Shown here: piece by piece, positions 18,230-25,774 of the stretch | Layout of the letters: the number at the start of each line of letters is the position of its first letter | Position numbering within the stretch: the first letter of the stretch is position 1 | NCBI GenBank assembly: GCA_039984715.1 | Contig: JBDWUA010000020.1 | Location: forward strand, 185,855-249,854 | Direction: 5' to 3' | Source of the DNA: JABSSA01 sp039984715 | GTDB taxonomy: Bacteria; Pseudomonadota; Alphaproteobacteria; Rhodobacterales; Rhodobacteraceae | Length of the DNA: 64,000 nucleotides | Notes under the pieces: model-generated | Database searches by the model: none | Told to the model about the DNA's origin: nothing | Seen by the model: only the letters and a program-made list of their open reading frames with translations | Program-made: the position numbers and the translations under genes

Positions 18230-20842
18230 ATGACGACTGAAAAAAACCGCACGTTAAGTGAAGAAGAGCTTCAGGAACTGGTCGCGGCCAGTGACAGCGG
18301 TGCCCGCAGCCCCACAGGGGCAATTGGCAAAATGATCGCCATTACAGCCTTGCTGTGGTCGACCTTTCAAGTGGTTCTGGCATCCCCAGTCGGGCCTTAC
18401 GTTCTTCCGGGGGATTTGATCAATAACTCACGTCAAATCCACCTAGCCTTTGCCGTGTTCTTATCCGCAATGGCATACCCCATGTTCAAAAACAGCCCGC
18501 GCGATTACATCCCTTGGTATGATTGGATACTAGGCATCGGTGGCGCGTTTCTGGCGCTATATGGCTATTTCTTCTACGATAAGATCGTCAAAAATGGCGG
18601 CCTTGCGGACATACCAGATTCCTACTTCAGCCTTGTTGGCTTGGTTTTCTTGTTCATCGCAGCCTATCGGACACTTGGTCCGGTCATGGTGGCCTTGGCG
18701 ATCATTTTCTTAGGCTACGTGTTCTTCGGATCATCCGAAGTGATCCCCGATCAAATTCGTTGGGCGGGCGCATCCATTCGCAAAGCAATGAGCCATATGT
18801 GGATCACCTCCGAAGGGGTGTTCGGGATCGCCTTGGGCGTGTCTACGCGCTTTGTCTTCTTGTTTGTTCTGTTTGGTGCCCTGCTGGATAAGGCGGGTGC
18901 GGGCAACTACTTTATCAAAATGGCCTTTGGGGCCCTTGGTCACCTGCGCGGTGGGCCGGCCAAAGCGGCTGTTGTGGGGTCTGCGGCAACTGGATTGATC
19001 TCTGGTTCGTCCATCGCCAACGTTGTAACGACAGGGACATTCACCATTCCATTGATGAAACGCGTCGGGTTCTCGGCTGAAAAAGCCGGGTCCGTCGAAG
19101 TGGCGTCGTCCGTGAACGGTCAGATCATGCCGCCAGTCATGGGGGCTGCGGCCTTCTTGATGGTGGAATATGTCGGCATTTCTTATGTCGAGGTGATCAC
19201 CCACGCCTTCTTGCCTGCGATCATTTCCTATATCGCTTTGGTTTACATTGTTCACCTCGAAGCGGTGAAGAACAACATGCCAACTATCGGCAATAAGGTC
19301 GTAAATCTGTTCAACACCGTTTTGGGCATGTTCGGCTTTTTCGCGGGCTTTGCGTTGCTGTGTTATATCACGCAATACCCCGTCCGGTTGGTGACATCGA
19401 TATTCCCGGAAGGGTCGGGATGGATCCTCGCGATCTTGCTTGGCTTGGTCTACATTGGGCTGGTCTATATGGCCGCACAGGCAGACGATCTAGAAGCTGA
19501 CGACCCGAATGCAAAAGTCGTGGAACTGCCGGACCTGTCCAAGATTTACAAATCTGGTCTCTACTATCTTCTGCCCATCATCGTGCTTGTTTATTTCTTG
19601 ATGATTGAGCGCAAATCGCCCGGCCTCTCAGCCTTCTGGGCAACGTTCTTGCTGTTTGGCATTCTGCTGACCCAAAAGTCGCTCAAGGCGCTGTTTCGCG
19701 GTGAAGCAAATGCGATCAGCCAATTGTATGATGGTGCTGTTGACCTGATTGACGGTATGATCGATGGCGCACGCAACATGATCGGTATTGGCCTTGCGAC
19801 GGCAACTGCTGGTATCATTGTTGGCACAGTGTCCTTGACTGGCATTGGTCAAGTGATGGCAGATTTTGTCGAGTTCTTGTCAGGTGGCAACTTGATCATG
19901 ATGCTGATTTTCGTGGCGATCCTGTCACTGATCCTTGGCATGGGGCTACCCACGACGGCGAACTATATCGTGGTATCGTCCTTGATGGTGGCCGTTGTTG
20001 TTGAACTCGGCGCTCAATCCGGACTTATTGTGCCACTGATCGCGGTACACCTCTTTGTGTTCTATTTCGGGATCATGGCCGATGTAACACCACCGGTGGG
20101 CCTTGCCAGTTTTGCGGCGGCGGCGGTTTCAGGTGGGGACGCTATCAAGACAGGTTTCACGGCCTTCTTCTACAGCCTGCGGACTGTTGCGCTGCCCTTT
20201 GTGTTCATCTTTAACACTGACCTGCTGTTGATTGATGTGACCTGGTATCAGGGCGTCATCGTCTTTGTGGTATCAACCATCGGTATCCTCGTGTTCACGG
20301 CGGCAACGATGGGATGGTGGCTAACGAAGAACCGCATCTGGGAAACGCTGGCCATGCTGATCATTGCCTTTGCGCTTTTCCGTCCCGGTTTCTTCATGAA
20401 CCAAATCCAACCTCCCTTTGATGAGATTGCGCCAGCGGCCTTCGCGGAAACCTTGGCCAGTGCCGAACCCGGCAGTACGCTGCGCACGGTCATCACAGGT
20501 CCGGATTTCGATACCTTCGCGCTTAAGGATGTGACCGTGCCGTTGACCGTACCTGACGTCGAAGGCGCAGACGCTCGCATGAACGCATTGGGCATCATCC
20601 TTGTTCCCGAAGGAGACGTGCAGAAGCTGGATGAACCGGGCTTTGGGTCTGAACTGGCCGAGGCATTGTCATCCTTCGACTTCTATGGGGACGATCCTGT
20701 CGCGATCACCAATGTTCAGGCGGCGTCTGATCAATTGCCAAAAGAATTGATCTGGATCCCTGCCCTCTTGTTGTTGGCCCTGATCGGGTTCCTGCAAAAA
20801 GGCCGCTTCGTGCCGCCCATGAAAGAAGGAGAAGTCGCATGA
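18230..20842 (+). CDS. TRAP transporter fused permease (TAXI-associated, 4TM/12TM)
   Basis: 870 residues, fusing the small and large TRAP membrane subunits as is normal for TAXI systems. The N-terminal part has several spans (to about residue 190); the DctM-like core follows with KAAVVGSAATGLISGSSIAN, NGQIMPPVMGAAAFLMVEY, LGMGLPTTANYIVVSSLM and ADVTPPVGLASFAAAA. After the last core spans there is an extracytoplasmic segment of about 120 residues and a final TM helix near the C-terminus. The start ATG follows CAGGGGGACAG. It overlaps the universal stress protein gene by 4 bp. Confidence 0.9.
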   Translation: MTTEKNRTLSEEELQELVAASDSGARSPTGAIGKMIAITALLWSTFQVVLASPVGPYVLPGDLINNSRQIHLAFAVFLSAMAYPMFKNSPRDYIPWYDWILGIGGAFLALYGYFFYDKIVKNGGLADIPDSYFSLVGLVFLFIAAYRTLGPVMVALAIIFLGYVFFGSSEVIPDQIRWAGASIRKAMSHMWITSEGVFGIALGVSTRFVFLFVLFGALLDKAGAGNYFIKMAFGALGHLRGGPAKAAVVGSAATGLISGSSIANVVTTGTFTIPLMKRVGFSAEKAGSVEVASSVNGQIMPPVMGAAAFLMVEYVGISYVEVITHAFLPAIISYIALVYIVHLEAVKNNMPTIGNKVVNLFNTVLGMFGFFAGFALLCYITQYPVRLVTSIFPEGSGWILAILLGLVYIGLVYMAAQADDLEADDPNAKVVELPDLSKIYKSGLYYLLPIIVLVYFLMIERKSPGLSAFWATFLLFGILLTQKSLKALFRGEANAISQLYDGAVDLIDGMIDGARNMIGIGLATATAGIIVGTVSLTGIGQVMADFVEFLSGGNLIMMLIFVAILSLILGMGLPTTANYIVVSSLMVAVVVELGAQSGLIVPLIAVHLFVFYFGIMADVTPPVGLASFAAAAVSGGDAIKTGFTAFFYSLRTVALPFVFIFNTDLLLIDVTWYQGVIVFVVSTIGILVFTAATMGWWLTKNRIWETLAMLIIAFALFRPGFFMNQIQPPFDEIAPAAFAETLASAEPGSTLRTVITGPDFDTFALKDVTVPLTVPDVEGADARMNALGIILVPEGDVQKLDEPGFGSELAEALSSFDFYGDDPVAITNVQAASDQLPKELIWIPALLLLALIGFLQKGRFVPPMKEGEVA

Positions 20843-21270
20843 GCCAGACAATCATGTGTGCCGTCGACATCAACCGGCCCGAAGAAGATGCCAATGTTTT
20901 GGCACAAGCGAAAAAGCTAGCTGATCTTGATGGAGCTCAGTTGGATGTCATCACCGTTGTGCCGGATTTCGGCGCCTCGGTGGTGGGGGCATATTTCAAG
21001 GATCATGACGTAAAAACGGCGCAAGATGGGGCGGCCAAGCTGCTCAATGACATGGTCGTAAACGCCATCGGCGCAGAGGCAAATGCCGCCGTGCGCCATG
21101 TCGTAGCCATCGGAAGCGTCTATGAAGAAGTCCTGAAAGCTGCCAAACTGTGCCAAGCCGACCTTATCGTGATTGGCGCACATCGGCCTGACTTCAAGGA
21201 CTATCTGCTTGGCCCCAACGCAGCCCGCGTCGTTCGCCATTCAGAATGTTCTGTTTACGTCGTACGGTAA
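20839..21270 (+). CDS. Universal stress protein (UspA family) linked to TRAP transporter
   Basis: 143 residues, a single Usp domain. It has the ATP-binding pattern VIGAHRPDFKDYLLGPNAARVVRHSECSVYVVR (quoted in parts: G-x2-R...G-x9-S) at the C-terminus and the conserved N-terminal strand IMCAVDINRP. It starts within the permease stop (ATGA). Usp proteins encoded at the end of TRAP operons, such as TeaD of Halomonas, can bind ATP and modulate transport; the same role is inferred here. Confidence 0.88.
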   Translation: MSQTIMCAVDINRPEEDANVLAQAKKLADLDGAQLDVITVVPDFGASVVGAYFKDHDVKTAQDGAAKLLNDMVVNAIGAEANAAVRHVVAIGSVYEEVLKAAKLCQADLIVIGAHRPDFKDYLLGPNAARVVRHSECSVYVVR

Positions 21271-21276
21271 AATCTG

Positions 21277-21309
21277 GGCAGCCAACGCCACCAATACATG
21301 TTGGCTGCC
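21277..21309 (+). terminator. Stem-loop after the TAXI-TRAP-Usp operon
   Basis: GGCAGCCAAC and GTTGGCTGCC form a perfect 10-bp stem with a 13-base loop, seven bases after the Usp stop. There is no long T run, so termination may be weak or factor-assisted. Its position at the operon end supports a terminator or mRNA-end structure. Confidence 0.6.
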
Positions 21310-21468
21310 AAAGCTTTGGTGTCTGCTTTGATCTATTTGAATAGCCACGTGGCTACTTATTCGAATTTTGCTCCTTTTTGTTTTTGCGGCATGCGTAATT
21401 CGAAGGCAGCCTGTGAAACGGGCCTTTTGAACCGACTTCGGACTCATTGTCGTTAGTGCGTCAACCGA

Positions 21469-21714
21469 TCAACCGCGTTTCATCTCGGATCCACAGGATC
21501 TACGTACAATCAGCCCGGATTTCGCGCTTACCTTTTTGTGGACAACCCGGTTGGGAAAATACTCAAGCTCCTTGATTACCAACGTGACTTTGGCGCGGAC
21601 AGCTTCGGAAACCCCTGATTTGTTATTGATCACCCGAGACACGTCCATCGGGGAAACGCCAGCGTGTTTGGCTACGTCGCTAAGGTTTTACTGGCACGTT
21701 TTGCGATTTTCCAT
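21469..21714 (-). pseudogene. LacI-family repressor remnant with in-frame stop
   Basis: Reading leftward from an ATG at 21714, the frame gives MENRKTCQ, a TAA stop, then LSDVAKHAGVSPMDVSRVIN, the unmistakable LacI helix-turn-helix. Next come NKSGVSEAVRAKV and LEYFPNR (hinge-helix region), a short degraded stretch and a stop at 21469-21471. The effector-binding domain is absent. The stop codon sits before the DNA-binding helix, and about 250 residues are missing. It lies 48 bp downstream of the aldo/keto reductase on the same strand and is most likely its former operon regulator. Confidence 0.8.
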
Positions 21715-21762
21715 TTGAAAGGATTCAATGCCCTCTGGCTATCAGTCCCATACCATTTGATC

Positions 21763-22791
21763 TCAATTGTGGGCGCTCGACGCGCTCCAAAGATTGATGC
21801 CAGATTCGGTTGCGTACACGTCAATTTCCGTCAATTCCTCTTGCGAAAAATCTGTGTTGTTGGCGGCCTGAATGCAATCCAATATCTGGCTGGCACGGCT
21901 TGCGCCAAATAGTGCAGACGTAACGCGTGGGTCCCGCAACACCCAAGATATCGCCATCTGAGCAAGGGTTTGCCCACGATCGGCCGCTATCCGGTTGAGG
22001 TGCCCGATCTTTTCCAATGTTTCCGGAGCCAACTGCGATTGGTTCAACGATGCATTCTGCGCAGCACGGCTGTTGTCCTTGATTCCATTCAAATATTTGT
22101 CGGTCAGCAACCCTTGCGCCAAGGGCGAAAACGCAATGCATCCCATGTTGTTGTCAGAAAGCACGTCCAACAATCCGTTCGTTTCGATCCAACGGTTCAA
22201 CATTGAATAACTTGGTTGATGAATAATTGCTGGCGTGCCCAAGCGCTTCAAAATGGCTGCGGCTTCTGCGGTTTTTGACGCGCTATATGAGGACAACCCG
22301 ACATAAAGCGCTTTGCCTTGCCGAACCAACGAATCCAATGCGCCCATCGTTTCTTCTAGTGGCGTTTCTGGATCAAAACGGTGCGAATAAAAGATATCGA
22401 CATAATCCACCCCCAAACGCGCCAACGATTGATCACAACTGGCAATAATCGACTTTCGACTTCCCCATTCCCCATAGGGACCGGGCCACATCAGGTATCC
22501 TGCCTTGCTGGAAATAATCAACTCGTCGCGATGCCCGGCCAAGTCTTGACGCAAAATGCGTCCGAAATTGGTTTCCGCTGAACCCGGAGGAGGTCCGTAA
22601 TTATTTGCCAAATCAAAGTGACATATACCATTGTCAAAGCTTGTCAGACACATCTCTCGAATATGATCAAAGGAAACATTGTCCCCAAAATTCTGCCAAA
22701 GCCCAAAGGACAAAACAGGGAGTTTCAGCCCAGAATTTCCGCAACGGCGATAAGGGATCACATCATATCGGTTTTGTTTACTTGCAGTCAT
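21763..22791 (-). CDS. Aldo/keto reductase (YghZ/glyceraldehyde-3-phosphate reductase type)
   Basis: 342 residues, full length. The catalytic tetrad region is present: FDLANNYGPPPGSAE (Asp and Tyr), SSKAGYLMWPGPYG (Lys), and YSHRFDPETPLEETM (His). FSPLAQGLLTDKYL and FGASRASQILD, which contact NADP, also fit the YghZ branch. It is a cytoplasmic NADPH-dependent reductase of aldehydes or sugar derivatives. It lies between remnants of a sugar ABC permease (upstream, stop 8 bp before this start) and a LacI repressor (downstream), so it was probably part of a sugar catabolic operon. The gene itself looks intact. Confidence 0.88.
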   Translation of the reverse strand: MTASKQNRYDVIPYRRCGNSGLKLPVLSFGLWQNFGDNVSFDHIREMCLTSFDNGICHFDLANNYGPPPGSAETNFGRILRQDLAGHRDELIISSKAGYLMWPGPYGEWGSRKSIIASCDQSLARLGVDYVDIFYSHRFDPETPLEETMGALDSLVRQGKALYVGLSSYSASKTAEAAAILKRLGTPAIIHQPSYSMLNRWIETNGLLDVLSDNNMGCIAFSPLAQGLLTDKYLNGIKDNSRAAQNASLNQSQLAPETLEKIGHLNRIAADRGQTLAQMAISWVLRDPRVTSALFGASRASQILDCIQAANNTDFSQEELTEIDVYATESGINLWSASSAHN

Positions 22792-22799
22792 TTTGAGGT

Positions 22800-23045
22800 C
22801 TATCCTTTGGCTCTGCGCCGACTAGTTTGATCAATCGCCACAGCCAACAATAGAACAACCCCGCGTGCCGTGTCTTGGTAAAATGTCGGAACATTCAAAA
22901 GGCTCATACCGTTGTTCAGGCAACCCATCAAAAGTGCGCTCACCAACGCGCCAAAAAATGCGTCCTCTGAAACCTGCCAACGACGTGCTCGCGATGACCA
23001 AAGCGCGGTGGAAAATGGCTAGGATTTCTACAAGGCCAATTTCGG
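22800..23045 (-). pseudogene. Sugar ABC transporter permease (RbsC type), frameshifted C-terminal remnant
   Basis: Two adjacent frames together give the end of a ribose/xylose-type permease. One reads ILAIFHRALVIASTSLAG then FRGRIF; the other continues FGALVSALLMGCLNNGMSLL, then NVPTFYQDTARGVVLLLAVA and DQTSRRRAKG with a stop at 22800-22802. The switch occurs at a run of six A on the plus strand (22953-22958); removing one base restores the normal G-R-I-F-G-A-L sequence. The rest of the gene is missing upstream. It precedes the aldo/keto reductase by 8 bp on the same strand. Clearly non-functional. Confidence 0.8.
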
Positions 23046-23049
23046 CTCC

Positions 23050-23173
23050 GAGGGTCCTTGGGACGGTCAATGTTATGAGCGAGCTTTACAGCCCACTACA
23101 TCCCGGAGCGCTTCGGTATTGCGAAGAAATGGGTTTTGACATTCCAGAATACGCCATGGATCTAAATCCATAA
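23050..23173 (+). pseudogene. Possible C-terminal fragment of a TAXI-type solute receptor
   Basis: The last 30-odd codons before a TAA at 23171 read SELYSPLHPGALRYCEEMGF and DIPEYAMDLNP, which resembles the C-terminal APLHPGA-x-x-Y-Y-K-E motif of TAXI receptors such as the intact one at 17171-18139. No complete gene surrounds it, and it abuts the permease remnant on the other strand. It is probably debris at a deletion junction; the short match leaves room for chance. Confidence 0.4.
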
Positions 23174-23325
23174 GTGGCTTTCCAAAGAACGCACCTTTAA
23201 CATTTACCCAAATTTGTCAGGGCAACGACCCGGAATAAGGTCGCTGCCTTGGCTTTCGCATAGACTGTCCCAGAACAAACAAAGCACTTTCCAGACATGT
23301 GATATTTTGCCGAGGGAATATGGAA

Positions 23326-24048
23326 ATGACATTCAAAGACAAAACAGCGATCGTCACCGGAGCAAGCTCCGGGATCGGACGTGCGATGGCGCTGGCCTTG
23401 GCACAACTTGGTTGCCGCGTGGTTGTTGCAGCACGCTCGCAAGATGACCTTGAGGAATTGTCCCGCGAAATTGGCGATAACGCCTTGGCGGTCCCAACGG
23501 ATGTATCGAACAGAATGGCCGTGGATCATCTGATAGAAACCACTGTCCAACATTTTGGCGCTATCGATATTGTTTTTGCCAATGCTGGCGTGTTTTCCCA
23601 AACTGCTTTTGTAGATGTTGAAGAGCACGCAATTGACTCGATGATCGACGTCAACATTCGAGGCGTCATGCATGTGGTTCATTCTGCACTGCCCCATATG
23701 CGCGCACGCGAAAACAGCGACATCCTGATTGTCAGCTCTATCGCGGGTGTGACTGAGCTGCCTCTTCAGGCGGTGTATTCACCGACCAAGCATGCCTTGC
23801 AATCTTTCGCACATATCTTACGCCGCCAAGTGCGCGACGATGGGATTAGGGTTGGATTGATCAATCCCGGAACCGTTGCAACGCCGCTTTGGGGCGACCG
23901 CAGCGAAGAAGAGATCCAAGCGCAGATCGACCAACACGAAACCCTTAGTTCGGAAGATGTCGTTGAAACGGCTATTTTCATGCTGTCGCGACCGCCCCAT
24001 GTCGCAATCCGGGATATCGTTATCCTGCCGCAAGGTCAGGACATCTGA
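23326..24048 (+). CDS. Short-chain dehydrogenase/reductase (classical SDR)
   Basis: 240 residues from the second of two close ATGs (23320 and 23326); GAGGG lies 9 bp upstream of the latter. Classical SDR features: TGASSGIGRAMALAL for NAD(P) binding, FANAGVF (the NAG motif), the catalytic Ser in ILIVSSIAGV, and Y-x3-K in VYSPTKHAL. NPGTVATPLW follows. Arg in the cofactor loop (AARSQDD) suggests NADP(H). The substrate is unknown. It stands alone on the plus strand beside the decayed sugar locus. Confidence 0.88.
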   Translation: MTFKDKTAIVTGASSGIGRAMALALAQLGCRVVVAARSQDDLEELSREIGDNALAVPTDVSNRMAVDHLIETTVQHFGAIDIVFANAGVFSQTAFVDVEEHAIDSMIDVNIRGVMHVVHSALPHMRARENSDILIVSSIAGVTELPLQAVYSPTKHALQSFAHILRRQVRDDGIRVGLINPGTVATPLWGDRSEEEIQAQIDQHETLSSEDVVETAIFMLSRPPHVAIRDIVILPQGQDI

Positions 24049-24219
24049 ACTTTGCTGTGCCGGAACAGGTGGGCGACTTCCCTGCCCTCGTCAATCTAAG
24101 GCCCACCGACATTTGTGCGCCGCTCAATTATCAGGTCACGGCGATCAACCGGGTGACCCCTTAGAACCGCGCCAGAATAAGAACTAGACACATTCCAAGC
24201 CATGTGACACGTTTTTCCA

Positions 24220-24906
24220 ATGCGGTTATTTAGTTCTTTCTTGATCTCAGTGCTTTGCACGTCCAGCGCAGTTGCGACGGATAATTGCACATCTGATGCA
24301 ATGATCGTTTTTGACGGCTCTGGGTCGATGGCCGAAATGGGGTTCAACGACATCAATGAACCTCGCATCTTTGAGGCGCGGCGCGCAGTTGCTGATGCCA
24401 TCCCGGAAATAGCGGAAAACAGACGCCTTGGGCTGGTAATATACGGACCCAAAGGTACCAATGAATGTTCTGGTTTGGACATGCGATTTCCACCAATCGC
24501 CAATGCTGCAAAACCAGTCATTGATGCAGTGAACACTTTGGAACCTGATGGCAGCACACCTCTGACCGAGGCCGTCAAGCTGGCAGCGGACGCTCTTGAC
24601 TATCAGACCCGACCAGCAACCATCGTGCTGGTGACAGATGGCAAAGAAACCTGTGGCGGTCAGCCATGTATGTTGGCCACAGAGCTGGCCAATGAAGGGG
24701 TTGATACAACGGTCCACGTGATTGGATTCAAAGTGCGCGGGTCATTCTTTTCCTGGGATAGAGACAGCGATAACGACTATAATGTCTCGGAAAGTGTTGC
24801 GCGTTGCTTGGCGGATCGCACCGGTGGCACCTACATTGGTGCTGAGACGTTGGACCAGTTGATTGACGCGCTGCGCAAAACGTTGGGTTGCCAACTGTTA
24901 TTCTAA
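24220..24906 (+). CDS. Secreted von Willebrand factor A domain protein
   Basis: 228 residues. A signal peptide (about residues 1-19, ending SSAVA) is followed by a VWA domain. The metal-ion adhesion site is complete: D32-G-S34-G-S36, a Thr in STPLTEAVKL and an Asp in LVTDGKETCGG. Several Cys pairs suggest disulfides in the periplasm. VWA proteins often help fold or load metal into enzymes; this one borders a methanol/lanthanide cluster, but a role there is speculative. Its TAA stop overlaps the stop of the convergent permease gene (CTAA, 24903-24906). Confidence 0.8.
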   Translation: MRLFSSFLISVLCTSSAVATDNCTSDAMIVFDGSGSMAEMGFNDINEPRIFEARRAVADAIPEIAENRRLGLVIYGPKGTNECSGLDMRFPPIANAAKPVIDAVNTLEPDGSTPLTEAVKLAADALDYQTRPATIVLVTDGKETCGGQPCMLATELANEGVDTTVHVIGFKVRGSFFSWDRDSDNDYNVSESVARCLADRTGGTYIGAETLDQLIDALRKTLGCQLLF

Positions 24907-25670
24907 AGAACGTCTCGCCAGCGAACTGCGCGTCGTTCCAGTACACCAATTATTCCATACTCGATGATCAGCATTACGACGACAAAGCTCAGCGCGTATG
25001 CAAGGACGTAGCCGGTTTCAAAAAGCTGGAAATAGAGATGGATTTGAAAACCAATTCCGTCGCTACGGCCTAGAAACTCTACTACCAAAACGATCTTCCA
25101 AATGATAGCAAGACCATTGCGCATGCTTGACGCCACAAACGGCCAGAGTTGAGGCATGATAACATGGCGCAATTCGGCAAGGAGGCTCATACGAAATGAC
25201 CGGGCCATTTCGGCCAATCTTGGGTCCAGCGCTCGAACCCCTTCTCGAATATTGACGGCGACCATTGCCGTTTTATTCAACGCCACCGCAGTTATCGCGG
25301 CGACCTCGTTTAACCCGATCCAGAGATAGCACAGCACAATCACCACAAGAGCCGGGATATTCAGCAAAACGACCAGCCACGTGCCAAACCACCGGTTCAA
25401 ACGGTGACTGATCCCAAAAGCGATGCCCAAAACCAGACCAAGGCACATCGCGAGAGAGAATGAAAACAAAACCCGTCTGGATGTCGCCCAAAGATGCTGT
25501 GGCAACTCTCCGGACTGAGTCTCTGAATACATCAGTCGCCAAACCGCATTCGGGGATGGCAAAACAGTCGGGTCAGCCCCCAACCGCGCAACAGCAGCCC
25601 AAAACACGATAAGCCCCGCGAGCGAGATAACGATGTGCAAAACTTGAGGCGACGAACGCGATTGTGACAT
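24903..25670 (-). CDS. SsuC/TauC/NrtB-type ABC transporter permease
   Basis: 255 residues from the start at 25670; an in-frame ATG at 25718 is the alternative and would overlap the divergent NosR-like frame. About six hydrophobic segments. The EAA loop is RLAEMARSFRMSLLAELRHVIMPQLWP (positions near residues 145-175), typical of nitrate/sulfonate/taurine permeases. No ATPase or binding protein adjoins it; the matching pair on the same strand lies at 39008-40615, about 13 kb upstream in transcription order. Those three probably form one transporter. Confidence 0.85.
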   Translation of the reverse strand: MSQSRSSPQVLHIVISLAGLIVFWAAVARLGADPTVLPSPNAVWRLMYSETQSGELPQHLWATSRRVLFSFSLAMCLGLVLGIAFGISHRLNRWFGTWLVVLLNIPALVVIVLCYLWIGLNEVAAITAVALNKTAMVAVNIREGVRALDPRLAEMARSFRMSLLAELRHVIMPQLWPFVASSMRNGLAIIWKIVLVVEFLGRSDGIGFQIHLYFQLFETGYVLAYALSFVVVMLIIEYGIIGVLERRAVRWRDVL

Positions 25671-25774
25671 GAACGCAAAGTGCCATGAAGACCGCAACAG
25701 ACCCAAGCGGAAATTCATTGGTCTTATACCTTGGTCGAATACAGCCCAACCTCATTGGCGCATACGCTTTTTTT

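Noticed and set aside
18731..19375. Minus-strand open frame of 214 codons inside the TRAP permease gene
   Set aside because: Shadow of a strongly conserved membrane protein; composition is not protein-like.
23197..23697. Minus-strand open frame of 166 codons opposite the SDR gene
   Set aside because: It lies fully antisense to a clear SDR, lacks an RBS and has no recognisable protein pattern.
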